The notes beneath the pieces were generated by a model. That model was not told the origin of the DNA. It saw only the letters and a program-made list of their open reading frames with translations, and made no database searches. The position numbers and the translations under genes were made by a program. A stretch of 64,000 bases of DNA, taken from assembly GCA_025403435.1 (NCBI GenBank), contig JAJQZP010000453.1, positions 62,001 through 126,000 on the forward strand. Direction: 5' to 3'. The stretch is from Artocarpus heterophyllus. Its lineage: Eukaryota > Streptophyta > Magnoliopsida > Rosales > Moraceae. This document shows positions 23,376 to 35,858 of the stretch, in pieces (positions within the stretch are counted from its first letter, which is position 1; the number at the start of each line of letters is the position of its first letter).

Positions 23376-24640
23376 AACTTAGCCAAGAATACGCATAAGA
23401 TGAACCCTCAAAATAAATGGGGTAAAAGTTGATGACCCTAAAAGTTAGATGACGATGATGGAAAACATCCATGCTGAAAATGAACTCTCGAGATGGAAAC
23501 TCCATAGTAACGCAAGGCTCAGATCATGTGGTGGAGATCTCAATGGATTTGTGATCTTTCTCTGGTTAGCCTGACTGAAGAAAGTGGGCACTGAAGGATC
23601 ATCTTTCGAGAGCAAAAATCTTTATGAAGAGTTTACACATTGGCTAGATAACAAAATTGATAATAAATTCATAAGGGCTTGAGAGACAAAATGTGTCGCC
23701 CAACCCCACTATATAGCTTTCGATAGGCTAGCTTTATAGTTAATTATTCACATGATTGAGTTTTGCTATTTGAATTACGGCGACGAAAGCATACGTATGT
23801 AAATTGTTGTATATGCGTACCCCATGCGCCTTGGTGTCATTTTTATTTTTGCCAAAGTGGAATCGTTTATCATAAGGTTTTATTATATTTTATTTTATTG
23901 TTGATAATTGAGATGGCATTATGAGGTGCCTTTATTTGTCATTTTTGTTCTTTTGCGTTGTTTTTGTTAGTTGTTGAGACATTTATAACAACCATAAATC
24001 ATAGAAAACGGAAGCGTATTGGATCGAATTTATTACCTTCAGCCATTGTCGTTTAATTGCTCTGTTTTCCACGATTTTGCACACTGTGATTAATGAATAC
24101 TTGGTTTTTCTGGGCACTCTCAATTCTACATTTGATGGTGTAATTTGATGTATAAATTGTGTGCTCAGGGACCCAAACATTTAAAACCGTGACCATCACA
24201 CGATTGTAACGGCGTGAGGCAGTTGAGACGAGAACTACATCACGTGGGCCAAAATTGAAACGGCCAAATGAGTTTCAACAGTTTTATCGTTTTCTGTCTG
24301 ATTTTATGAAATAAAGAAGCAAAAAAAGAAAGAGAACTTTTAAGTATGTTTCAAGTCAGTATGCCCATAACGTAAAATTGCGAGACTAATAATTACTTTT
24401 TGCCGACATTTTGGAGAGAAAACTAGATGAGCCTTAGAACTTTTTGTAAAGTGTGACTTCGTTGAGCATAGCATAAAATTTCCCATAAAAAATGAGGGAT
24501 GTATAATGGAAATTGATTAAAGCAAAGCGGAAAATAGGAGGACAAAATTCAATGTTACGTAAGTTTGAAAATATCAAATTATTATCTGATCGAAACGAAT
24601 GATCTTTGAATTAATGAAAATTCGTGAAATGCTAATGGTT
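23376..24640. other. gene-free stretch
   Basis: No supported coding frame or RNA gene. Composition is slightly less AT-rich around 23400-23720, without recognisable similarity. Confidence 0.4.
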
Positions 24641-24755
24641 ATGTGTTTGGGAAATATAGTTAAAACTAATTGTTGAAATCGATTTTGGTCAAAAACACTA
24701 TAGTATGTGACAGTATTTATTATTTATTGGTTAGAACCAAACAGTCAAACATACC
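24641..24755. repeat. MITE-like repeat, degenerate copy 4
   Basis: ATGTGTTTGGGAAATATAGTT at the left and AGTCAAACATACC at the right resemble the ends of the 4751 family. The internal CTATAGTATGTGACAG is a weak match to the family motif. Confidence 0.3.
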
Positions 24756-24979
24756 ACAAATTCTCTGTTTAATAATCTATATAGTCTTATCTAAAATATA
24801 TGCATAATCTATCTCTATAATTTCACACTTTCATAAAATTTATCATCTAAAATATATATTTGCACCCTTCACATTTGAATTTTGGTTTCAGTAAAATCAT
24901 TTTCCTTCTAATTTTGGGCGGTTGAATTCAACAACTCCAAGTGCCAATTGGCTTGATTTGGAGTTCAATATATTAGAAG

Positions 24980-27900
24980 TGTAATGACCAGAAAAATTCC
25001 AAAATTAATATGATTAATTAAGGATTTTGTTTTTATAAATATGTTGTCAAATTATAAGAAAGTATAAGTTTAGAGTTTATATGTGTAAGCTTCTTTAGGA
25101 ACTACGAGAAAATGATAAGAATTCAGTTCAAAGCTAAAAATTTTCTATAACGCCTAGAAAATTCACAAGTTTAAATTGCGACTTAATCACGATTTATAAT
25201 TATGAATTTTCTCAATTAACATGTATTTAAAAATTCTTAATAACAATAAAACTTTAAGACTTTAATAATAAATAATGTTATAATTACATAATTTTATGTG
25301 TTTCATGTATAAAACATGTAGCATATGTCATGTTATGATAGTACACTTAGATACTTAAAAATAATTATTCAGTGTACTAAACTAACCTTTTATGATTCAA
25401 TAATTTTATATACGGGTCAAAGTAGTGGCCTTCATAAAAATCTCAATTAGAAAATCTAAATTGAGATGTATTGAAAAAATAGGAATTTTTGACTCAATAT
25501 GATTACACGAAATTCCTACATGATGTCAGTTTAGCAGGATAAACTTAGATCATAATGACCAACAGCTCAACACTATAATTCAGAAATGGTGAGCACAAAA
25601 TTTATGAATATAAGATCGATCTCGATTTTAATGAGATCATAAAGTATGATAAGAATTTCCTAAGTCATAAGGATTATTGAAAATTTCAAGAATTTACAAT
25701 ATTCTTTATGTGCACAGTTAGTAATTTAGATGCGTTAGAAATCACATAAAGCTTACTACTACTATTACTGCTACTACTACTACTACTACTATTATTAAAA
25801 ATAAAACACAAAACAAAACGCATTGATAGGTTAAATGTGCGTCCACAACCAGCTTTTCACTACAAACAGTTTGGGTTATGCACAAATTCTACTAAGTTTA
25901 GAATTTGATTTAAATTGACTTATAAAAAGTCAATTTAAATTATCCGCTATATATTATATAATATATATAAGGAATAAGACGCTCAATTACTTTACTTAGG
26001 AGCAAGGAAATTTTAGAGTACCAACATGTTTTAACATTAAAGATGTTTTCATATAAAGTATGAACATATAGCGAATAAGAAGTGAAAATTTTAGTAAAAA
26101 AATGTGTATACATATATATATGTTTTACTTATTAGTTATCATTTTTCTTACGTTTTAGAATTTACGAAGTATTATTTTGGTCAAGAAATCAAATTTTAAG
26201 ATTTGATCAAAGTCCTTAAATGTTGCAAATAATTCTTAAAAAATGGTGAAAATTTGTTGATCACTGATTTTGAAGAAAAACATCAAGGTTTTACATTTTT
26301 GAATAAAATCATGAATTTGAAAAAATAGTTCAAAATTACAAAAATGATTTTATGATAGTATGGAGGTTTTAGTAAGGCAATAATACAATAAGAAAATTAG
26401 AATCGATTTAACTATTTTTAGAAAGGCTAAAAACATTACAGCTTTAAAAGTACAGTTATGTTTACAAAAATTCAAAGTTTACGGATCAAAAACTTGATCA
26501 ACCCGACCAAGACATGGAATAGACTTTGTGGACCACAATAGTATCATTAATCGCAAGTGCACCCAAAAAAATCAACCAATCACAAGCCCACTATTTCTTT
26601 CTCTACTTTCTCTCTCTACCTACTTTCTCTCCTCTAACTTCAGTCAAGATTTCGGCATCCGTTTTTGACACCTCTTGCACCAACGGATAGATCACGACAA
26701 GCCGAGTTCAACGACATGTTGTGTCGGCGTCAACTCCACCAGAGCAGTCCACACTCTTTGGTCAAAGTCGCAGAAAAGCATATAACTTTTCGACGAGATA
26801 TCTTTGTCGTCTGGCATCTGATCGATGTGATTTTTGTTTCTACACGACCATCGTGATGAGAGGAACAAGTTCCAACCCTTGTTTCACCTTAACAGCTACC
26901 GGACAAAGGCCCACCTGTGTGCTCCCCCCATACACCATTGTGCCACCATGGAATGCCACCTTGCGGAGGGAGGTGATCAACACCTTCTAACTCAATTAAT
27001 TCAAAGAGACATGACAGTGAAGACCCATATAAAATCCAAGCTGATCTGCCACGACACGATAGAGAATGATGAACGTCGCCAATAGCCATTGTGAGCCACG
27101 TCATTTTGGAACTTCAGGTTATGGTGATGCATACCACTGGTCCTATTCAAACTAAAATTTGACAAGGAGTGAAATGCCTTACTCAATTTCATGCTGCAAC
27201 ATCCGTTTCTTGGAGATTTGAACTCGTCGCCGCTAACCAGAAGAAGGAACTCTGATGATGCCTCCACTGATGATGGTGTCTCAAATTGATTGCACCAAAA
27301 TGATCAGAAAGGAGCAGGTAGTAAAACCCCAAGCCAATTTGGTGATCCTGTTGCCAAACAGCAGTCGTTGAAGCCGTCGATTTTCCCAATTTCACAGTTT
27401 TGATTTGTAAAGATAGAGGCCGATTTTGGTAAAATTGGCACCACTAATGAACTCAAGAGGTTGAGATCTGTTAGAAGCCAAAGCATTTCCATCAACCGAC
27501 CACAAGAGCCATTGCACAAGCTACCACGCGCTGCCTCGAGTGGTTGGGATCTGGAGGACCTTAGGTTTTGTGCTCTTGACCCCCGTTGAGTGATCCGAGA
27601 TCAAATCTCAACTCGTTTTGATATTCCAAACATGATGGTACCCTTTGTTTGAGCTAATTTTGCTTCATTGAAAATTTTTCAATACTGAGTAGATGTAGAG
27701 CGAGGCAACGTAGACCGGAGTAATGGAGTCCATAAAAAAATTTCCAACAAATAAATATCTCCAAAAAGCATTACTAACCATTGGAAGTTCCTTTAGGACC
27801 ATTCTTGAGGATGCTTAGTGGATTGTAAATACAACAAGATTCGACTATAACCGCTTAGCTCAAAATCTAAGTAAGTAGGAATCTTGTCCAGTTTGAACAG

Positions 27901-28758
27901 TTTCTAAATAAATTGTTTTATATGTTGTTATAAAAATTATGAAATGTATGATTAGTGATATGTTATGTCATACTATGTATGATAAGTTATATTGTGTTAA
28001 GCAATGATATGCTATGTTGTGCTAGGTTATAAGTATGACTTGTTAAGTTTAAGTCATGCCATGTATTGTTATGTTATGATCATGTTATGTGCAGTAAGTG
28101 AGGTAAATTGCGTTAAATTATATTGCTTACTCACCTTCAGTTAAATATGTTTATGATTTATGATTAATGAATTTGTGATGGTATGTGGCAATATGACATA
28201 CTGCATACATAAAATAAAGTAAGTGAAACTAATATGACAAGTTAAGGGTGTCATATCAACATCTCAACTTACGAGGAGGCTTAGACTTAATTTAGTATAG
28301 TTTATAACCTCGGTGTCATGGGGGACTTCATAAACCCTAATTTCCCGATAATCCCACGCAACTGGTATGATCACCCAAGCCCAATTAGTAAGATAAGTTA
28401 AAGCTTAAATAATTATGCATAAAACAAGTCAATAAGCAAGCATAAAATGTTCGTGCATGCTTTATTAAAGATTTTTAAACGATGTTTTGCGAATTTAACT
28501 TCCTACTTGCTGAGCGAAAGCTCATTTAAGTATGTTTATATTGTAGGTAAAGATCTATCGGCAAAATTTAATGGACAGTGGTGAGTGGGGACGAACGGTG
28601 AAGATAAAAATAGATACCGCTTACACAAATATAATATATTTTCGCCTTTTAAGTTTACAAAATTTTGTACATTTTTATTTTATGAAATTAAGCGCATTTT
28701 AATTTTATGAAATTGTGTATGTAAAAATGAGAAAATAAAATTATGCAAGTATGTTTCA
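24980..28758 (+). mobile_element. probable solo LTR of a long-LTR gypsy element (3779 bp)
   Basis: Starts TGTAATGACC and ends ATGTTTCA (TG...CA), with GAAG on both sides (24976-24979 and 28759-28762). Length is close to the 3811 bp solo LTR at 44855. A CT-rich stretch at 26590-26640 followed by GC-richer sequence to 27620 looks like a promoter-proximal transcribed leader. No internal gag-pol is present. The duplication is 4 bp rather than 5, so the right boundary is uncertain. Overlapping small frames at 26665-27519 are not supported as genes. Confidence 0.5.
25753..25796. repeat. (ACT)n microsatellite
   Basis: Imperfect ACT/TAC trinucleotide run. Confidence 0.9.
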
Positions 28759-28762
28759 GAAG

Positions 28763-29374
28763 CCAAGGTTGTAATTCATACAACCTTAATTTAGAAAATT
28801 TTAAGATTTAAGATGTTGCATTGGATTGTGCAACAAACATATATAATATTCAAGTGAGAAAGTTTTAATGATAATAAATTTTAGAAATGTTTTAAGAGTT
28901 TATTTCAATTTAAGAAAAGGTTTTAGATAATTATTTTTATGTGAATAAGAAAATGTTTTTAATTTTGAAATGTTCCTTAATTTAAATTAAGGAATGTTTT
29001 AAAAAAATAGTTTTAAACAATTATGAAATAATTTATGAAATGTTTTAAATAATTATCCTTACGTTTAAAAGAAAAGATTTATGAGATTATTATTATCATT
29101 ACGTTAGGGAAATTATTATCATGTTAGATTTAAAGAATTAAGTCTTAAAGAAATAATTATTACTTCTTTATAATCATCCACATTATAACAAACCTATCCA
29201 TAGGACCTCTAACTCCTCTGTCACTATTTACTTATTTCTGTCCACTACTGCCATGACAAGAATCAATAGTTTCATATTAGCCATCACCAAAATAAGAACC
29301 GAATCCACCATTTCCTCAAAATTTCGTTTTGCCAAGTGTTTTGCAGCAGTTGCCTTCTTCATATAATTAGAAAT
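28763..29374. other. gene-free AT-rich stretch
   Basis: AAATGTTTTAA-type degenerate repeats dominate 28880-29060. The minus strand of 29210-29370 may be an eroded continuation of the transposase-like fragment next to it. Confidence 0.35.
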
Positions 29375-29515
29375 TTATTTCTTTACTTCTTCAAGAACCT
29401 TAGGACAAGGCTTCACATTCTTACGAGAACAAGCAAGATGCTCCTTCAGCCTCTTAACACCTCCTTTGATGATCTGAGCGCAGTATACGTATTCAAGATA
29501 AACATAAGTCTTCTA
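29375..29515 (-). pseudogene. BED zinc-finger / hAT-like transposase fragment
   Basis: The minus-strand frame includes YVYCAQIIKGGVKRLKEHLA followed by CSRKNVKPCPKVLEEVKK and a TAA. The pattern C...IIKGG..RLKEHLA....V.PC..V is that of the BED finger at the N-terminus of plant hAT transposases and their domesticated relatives. Only the finger region is preserved. A stop lies just upstream and no catalytic domain follows. Probably a transposon remnant. Confidence 0.45.
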
Positions 29516-31734
29516 CTCGTTTCCTGGGGCTTCAACTTCTTTTCTATAATTCTATGCCGGGTCCTGTCTCCCACTACAACCACCGATAACATTTTGTAAA
29601 GGTCTTATCCTAATTTAGAACCTTGATTGCACAAAAAACAAAAAAAAAAAAAACAAGCTAACTTTAGAAGGACCACCTGCTACTGCATTGTTTTTTTTTT
29701 TTTTTTTTGGGTTCCTTTTCCACCAATATGCCAACTTGCTAAGTTTCATAATCCACACTAACCTAACTATTTTATAAGAGTTATCTCAAAAAAAATAGAA
29801 AGAAAAAAAAAAGTCAGATGAAAGATAAATGAAATTACCTGACATATAGATGCAATCTGTTGAACAAAATGAGGGAGAGCTTTCTTGGTAGAGACGTAGA
29901 GGAAGAGCGAAGAAAAGAAGAAGAACACGAGGGATAGAAGAGTGGTAGAAGAACAGCCAGCAGGGGAAAAAATCATAGGAGGACCTGATGGTTTCGGGTT
30001 TTGATTGCCTTTTTTAAGTTTTATTACTTATTTTTAAAGCCCAAAAATTGGGGGCCTTGTTCCAACATAAACAGCACAAAGAGAGACTGAAATGAACAGG
30101 GGACAAGTGACGCGTAAGCCTCTTGAGGCGCCGCTTAGAGGCGCGCGGTTTAAGTGGATAAGACGCATTCCTTACCCCTAAGGCGTAGGTTTTGAAGCCC
30201 TTTTTAGGCCACTCGTCTTGAGGCGTGCCTTGAGGCTTGCATCTCGGGCACTTTTAAAAACCTTAGTGACAAGTTGACCCTTTTTAATAAACAAGGCCTA
30301 GGCATAGGCATGAGAAGTATTTAGATACATCCATTAAATTGTTGGTTCAGATTACAACTAATTTAGATTGAAATTTGAATTCAGCAGATGAAAATGTACA
30401 AGAGTTATGCTAAACTAAATTCTTAAAAGGGCTGTGTGAACAATATGCGATCTTCTCAAATGTTGCTACATGGGTTATTTTCACGGACTGTATCTACATA
30501 CTGCAGAAGAACAACAATTTAAAATTACAGATAAAATCTGTTAGTTTTTCTTTTAAATCTCAAACATAATTTGATCTTATCAGGAAAATCCTTGCAAAAA
30601 CCCACAAACTAAGTCAAGTCAATTGATTAATAAATCTAGAAACAGTTAAGTGTAAATTAACTTAACGAAAAATTTGAATTTAAAAGATAAGAAAATATCA
30701 AGCTCAAATTTGAATTTGTCACACAACCTCCAGCCAACAAAATTCGGATAATGCTCAAATTATTCCAAGTTTAATCAAACCACAAAATGTGAATTTGTAT
30801 CAAGATTCAAATATACCTTGCTACATAAGCAATCAAATCAGATTAACACAAACACAAATTTTAAAATCCATAAATCCAAACCACCCTGCATATCCGGTTA
30901 AATAATTTCAAAATTAAACGCAAGGAATCCAGAATCTTGAAGAGAATAATCTTATCTAACATACCATTAACTATCTGAATTAAACAACCTGAAATTCAAA
31001 CAGCATATCCAGATAAAGTACAAAACATGCAGACAAAATTAACTCAAAATTTTTTACTCCATTGGTTCCAAGAAGGTGACACAAATTCACGTGTAAAGTT
31101 GTACACATGTAGGGTTCAAAACCCGAATACCATTTATGGAGCATAAAAAATTACCATTTTGAGGGGGTAATTATTATGATGTGCTTTGCTATCTAAGGTA
31201 AATAATGAGTCAATTCAATATGATCAACAACTCCATTTTTTTTTCTCCTACAACTTTCACTAGGAGACATGTTGCATGTATATATAGTCCAAAAGAAACA
31301 TTAAAATGACGTGGTTTTGCCTTTGAAATTTTGTTGGTGTGTCTGGTAAACAATGATATTTGGTTGTCGTATATGACTATATCTACGCAAAAGACGTGCC
31401 AATGAAGAGTTTGTTGTCGTTTGAATTTTAAGCATAAAGCACGTCTCATTTCATGTAAAGTGGAATACATGGATTTTATTTATGGTAATTTAAAATGACA
31501 TGGGTTAAAAAAATCATATTCTTAAGTGAAAGCTTCCGTAGTTTAGGCCCCCAGAGGAAAAAAAGAAAAGAGAGAGAGAGATTGTAGTTTGTTGTTTAGA
31601 AGTTTGATCTCTTTTCAATTTACAAAAAAATTTGCAAATCATTGTTGTCTTCTGGTTTAGAGATGCAACATGGCAGATGCCCTTTTTGTTGTTTGGAAAT
31701 AAAAGACATTCTGTCTTCCATCTTGTATAAGAAA
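29516..31734. other. gene-poor stretch
   Basis: A minus-strand frame at 29976 opens with a hydrophobic segment and meets a CAG|GTAATT donor-like site near 29839, but no partner exon is recognisable. A GC-rich segment at 30108-30250 repeats GAGGCG/CCTNAGGCG motifs. The rest is AT-rich noncoding DNA. Confidence 0.35.
30108..30250. repeat. GC-rich GAGGCG-motif segment
   Basis: GAGGCG or close variants occur at least five times, with small palindromes (GCCTCTTGAGGC) and GGCGCGCGG. It stands out from AT-rich flanks. The type of repeat is unknown. Confidence 0.4.
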
Positions 31735-31858
31735 AAGAGGCTGTCGTTCGTGACGCAGCAAGAAGGGATGAGAAGAGAAAAGAGATTCAAGCCAAGTCCA
31801 TGGCTGAAGAACTAAAGAGCTATGCTTTGCACCGAGTTTCTAAAATTAAGATATGAGA
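31735..31858 (+). pseudogene. short unrecognised coding-like fragment
   Basis: After a TAA the plus strand stays open for about 39 codons, including VVRDAARRDEKRKEIQAKS and AEELKSYALHRVSK, then TGA at 31856-31858. The charged, helix-like composition and normal codon choice look like real protein sequence, possibly one exon (an AG follows a T-rich stretch just before). I do not recognise the family and see no neighbouring exon. Confidence 0.25.
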
Positions 31859-32724
31859 AAATCCCTTACAATCTTTGCCTTTTAAGGCAATTACACCAAA
31901 ATGACATCCTGTTTTGAGCAAATTATAGAAAACGACAACCTATATGAGACAACAACAACAACAACAAACTAAAGTTACCAGACTACATCAACAAGGAAAT
32001 GAATAAATAAATAAATGACAAGAAACGACAATGACCAACAATATGATACTACATTAGTTCGCGCTCACTTGAGAAATAACTTGCCCTGAAGTTTACTGTT
32101 GCTTAAGATGCAGCATGACTGTAAATTCTAACAGTCAGTGTATCCATTACCCTGCTAACCAGTTGGCCCCTTATTTGGTTCGAGATACCCTGTTGAATTG
32201 ATGCTCTCTAAGGTTCTGTTAGCCAAGAAGTGTGCCTTTAAAGCACACTAAACGGACCGTGAAGGTCACAGGGCCTATGAGACCCGATTAAGCATAGGAA
32301 TTAGTGTTGGAAGCCCTAGTAGTAAGCACAAAATCAAAGTAGCTCCAAGCTTATGAATAAGCTCAAGATAGCCAACATGGATGGAGTAGGGATCATTAAG
32401 ACAAGACAGACTGATCTCTATTTTCCTTGTCGTGTTTACAAGGATTCCCATTCACTCTATCAAATCGATATCCAACAAGAGCCTAGGCTTGGAAAAAAGA
32501 GGTGGGCAAAACCAGCAACATGAATCACTCATTTAGGTTAATCCCTTGGTCAAGGGCTTTGCTATCGAAAAGGTAGTGGTAGTGGGATTCATGCAACATG
32601 AGATATGAGCACATTGGCCATTTATGACGCTTCAATCACCATTTCGACACCATTGGTGGGTGATTTTTATTTTTTATTTTTTATTTATTCATTTATTTAT
32701 TTATTTTTTTGTCTATGTGAGCTT
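31859..32724. other. gene-free stretch
   Basis: Includes an (ACA)n-like tract near 31951-31972. The 32095-32600 part has more balanced composition but no recognised feature. Confidence 0.35.
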
Positions 32725-32875
32725 GGGTGGCTGAGAGCACCAAGGAAATTGAACCTTTGTTGTGTTTGCCCCTTCCATTTGCGCTCTTCAGATTCAACTT
32801 GCAATGCTACTTTTGCTACCTTTGCAAACTCCACAGCCCTCATCATTTCAAAATCTCCAGCAATTTTGTGTTTCA
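32725..32875 (-). pseudogene. unrecognised coding-like fragment
   Basis: The minus strand encodes MMRAVEFAKVAKVALQVESE followed by ERKWKGQTQQRFNF. The helical, charged composition resembles sequence downstream of a gag domain, but the match is too short to assign. Confidence 0.2.
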
Positions 32876-33064
32876 ATTAATAGAATGTTTGGAACTACAA
32901 TTCAACCCATCAATTATAACTATGAACAATATAAAGCCCTCATATGTTGCAATTCTTAAACTTAAAACGTCAGTTACAACCAAAATAACCTATAAGCTAA
33001 GCCCAGCCATGCAGAGTGGTATTTTCTACAATGCTTCCATAATCAATGGCATCCAAATCCCCAT

Positions 33065-33412
33065 TCATTTTGTAAGTTTGAGATCCACAGTAGCTGGAAT
33101 AGGTGGTCCATCATAAACTTCATTTAGAGCTTCAAGGTCAGTTGCATCTTCAATCTCCTTGAACAAGTATGTTTGAGAACCAAGTTGCAACTGATACAGA
33201 ATAAAGCTCTCGCATGGTACAATGTTTAACTTAGTTCCCAAACACTAAAGACCTGTAACAATCAACTTGTGTCGCATTTCTTTTGATTTCAAGACCTCCA
33301 AATCGAATACTTTCCAGGGCACGGCGTTATTAAATGGAGAAACAAGTCTTCAACAAAACTCCCTGGAGCCACCAAAGCACAATTAACAACAACAGGTTTC
33401 ACATTAACATTC
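33065..33412 (-). pseudogene. unrecognised broken gene fragment
   Basis: Reading downwards from 33412, the minus strand gives VNVKPVVVNCALVAPGSFVE. A frame change follows near 33330, then AVPWKVFDLEVLKSKEMRHK, a TAG near 33249, and finally LGTKLNIVPCESFILYQLQL followed by YLFKEIEDATDLEALNEVY and a TGA at 33065-33067. Codon use and composition look protein-coding, but the frame is broken at least twice. Family unknown. It lies just downstream, on the same strand, of the gag fragment at 33519-33845 and could belong to the same relic. Confidence 0.35.
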
Positions 33413-33518
33413 ATATTTTTCCATCATTTCTTCACTGGCCTGCTAACGTGCACTGAAATTCATAGCAACCTATCTCTTTTGTTCTCGTTAGTTTGAAGTT
33501 GTAAAGTTAAATTTCTGT

Positions 33519-33845
33519 TCATGAAAAAGGTTCTTCAAGTTCTTCCCCAGAATTCCCAATTACAGTAGCCATACCATCAGACCATAGAGAAGAAAACTCT
33601 TCCAATGGTTTGTTTCTCATTTTCTTCCAAGTCCTAATTCTTTCTTTCCCTTGATTAATCCTCTGATTTTGGACTTTTTCCCACCAATAGATCATATACC
33701 CCTTAAAATTTTTAGCTACCAAGGAAATTTCCTTATCCTGTTCGATCACCATAAATTCAAATTACTCATCTAACCTATCAATACGTTCGAGAAATTCCTC
33801 TAATTCAACAAATCCACCAAAACTAGGAATCCTCGGTTTTGTAAC
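33519..33845 (-). pseudogene. LTR-retrotransposon gag fragment
   Basis: The minus-strand frame contains PSFGGFVELEEFLERIDRLD, a stop, then DKEISLVAKNFKGYMIYWWE and RINQGKERIRTWKKMRNK. The AWWE-like tryptophan pair followed by a basic GK..I.TW..M segment is characteristic of the Retrotrans_gag domain of Ty3/gypsy elements. An internal stop and the absence of pol show it is a relic. Confidence 0.55.
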
Positions 33846-34417
33846 ATAAATCCAAAGATATAAAAATTGTGGAATGCCACCTAATTTTCTTTTCATTTCT
33901 ATTTAAGTGTAGGAAACGGAATTTGTCCCCTGAATTTGGGCTGAAGTAGTAGTACAAGCTAACCTTTTTTCCTTTTCCTTTTATACCTTTTTTCCCTTTA
34001 CAGGAAGTAGTACAAGTTGACTGAAAACAATTTGATAGGAGCCAGGAGATAGAAAATAATAAGACAACACACAGAATGTGATTCTGGCCCAATCAATGAA
34101 ATGCTCTTTGACAGTGGGATTTGAGCGTGAGACATCAAATTTGGAAAACTGGGATAATCAGAAGCACAAAAACGGTTTTCACTCTCCTATACTTGTAAAA
34201 GAGCCAGCTTCAAAAGCAATATATGACGGGTCACAACCCGAAGAAAGATTTGTTTTCTTTTTCCTTGCTGAAAAAAAGAAAAAATCGAAGAACAAATGCT
34301 CGGTGATTGAAACAAAGAACTCGTGTGCTATTAGAGAATCATAGGAACGAGAGATTAACACGAGCATACAAACAACACAAAGCACTATAGGCCAATTATA
34401 GTCAAGATGGACTAGTT

Positions 34418-35858
34418 TTAATGCTCCAACATTTTGATTTTATCAAGAGAACCCTGCATCTGTTTGCTAACCTCAGAAGATAGAGATGGCCCGGCCATGA
34501 GCTTGTGCTGCTCAAATTTCCATTCCTCACACTTGAGTGCAGCATTTTTACATGCCTTGATGCTTCCTACAAAAAAGATATTAGACCATATTGAAGAGAT
34601 TACCAAGTTTTCCTATTGCCATGATAAACTTGGTGGGCTATTACTCATATAACAGCACCAACAACTTGGAAATCTTTAGATAATTAACAGAGAATTCAAT
34701 GCATTACCACTTAGGTCCAACAAGTTAATCACCACTGGGATATTTGCAATGCTCCTCATCATGGTAATCGCCGACCAAACTCTTTGGTACTCCTCCCTTG
34801 AGGCTCTAATGATGCACACTTTTGTAATGGCATTCACATACTTGACTATACACAGAACATGGATAATTAGTATCATCAGAATTTTCTGGCAGTGTAGGGG
34901 AAAAGAAAAACACTACAGATAAGCACAATTTTGATTTGTCACATTTTCAACCGTTATCTGTAGGATTTTGATATTGATCTTACAGTCCACTGGTTTTTTT
35001 TTTTTTTTTTTTGTTCTTTTATATCCTACCACAAATACTCCTCTGTAGAATTTTCTGGCAAGGTAAGGAAATTTTGAACAGTGACATTTTCAACTTTTCA
35101 TAATACGACAGGATTCCGATGTGATCGTTTAGTGACACCAAGGATGAAAAATATGAGTATCAGTCAAAATATCAGTTGTCTCAATTTAAAGAAATTTTAG
35201 AGAAAATATCAATGTCTATCGAAACATCGAAACTATATGGGAACTATGAATATTTATTTATATTAAAATTTTGATCTAAACTGAGGTTGTGTAAAAAACA
35301 ATACACTACAACCTCTAAAAGATTGACAGTTTATTGATTGATAATGATATCAACCAAAATTTACCCTAAATTTAAGTGTTTGGACAAAAATTTCTCCAAA
35401 ATTTAACAGTTCAAGTCCCAAAACATGGTGTAAAAAGTTCTCTCAATTTTTTTTTTAATTTCAGTAAACATAGAAATTCTTTTACACTTAAAAGATAATT
35501 CGGGACCTTCAAATTAAGGAAATTTCGGTGGAAATTCTAGAAATATCAAAGAAATTTTTGTCTATAGGTGATAACGCTTTTTTTTTAAAAAAAAGAAATA
35601 CCCTACAGCATAATACTCGTTAGAATTAACATGATTAAAAAAAACTCTCGATCAAATTTGGCAGTTAAGTGTTAAATTACCTTGAAAGGATCCTACTGAA
35701 GAAGCCAGACCACACTCCCCAAAGTTGAGAAGAATGCTGTCTTTAATTGCTTTCGTGACATTATATGGTGTTAATGTAATGGGGTCATCTTTGACATGGT
35801 CTCTTTTAGGATTCAAGTTCACTTCCAGCACCATGTACCGATTCTTAAACCCAACCAT
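34418..35858 (-). CDS. POP5: POP5, RNase P/MRP protein subunit (3 exons)
   Basis: Exons are 35858-35681, 34845-34708 and 34566-34418, all joined by GT-AG introns in phase 1 (CAAG|GTAATT, TATAG|TC; AGTG|GTAATG, TGTAG|GA). The product has 154 residues, the usual size for plant POP5. It opens MVGFKNRYMVLEV, carries KDSILLNFGECGLASSVGSF at about 40-58, VCIIRASREEYQRVW across the exon 2 region, and ends DKIKMLEH. POP5 is a small nuclear or nucleolar subunit of the RNase P and RNase MRP ribonucleoproteins, which mature tRNA 5' ends and pre-rRNA. The frame is intact and junctions restore conserved sequence, so it is probably functional. It stands alone among transposon relics. Confidence 0.92.
34846..35680 (-). 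other. POP5 intron 1 (835 bp)
   Basis: AT-rich, with a T tract at 34992-35012 and degenerate ATATC/ATCGA-type repeats around 35150-35240. No coding content. Confidence 0.85.

Noticed and set aside
26665..27519. Cluster of overlapping frames on both strands
   Set aside because: Better explained as the GC-richer transcribed part of a solo LTR. No frame dominates and no family is recognised.
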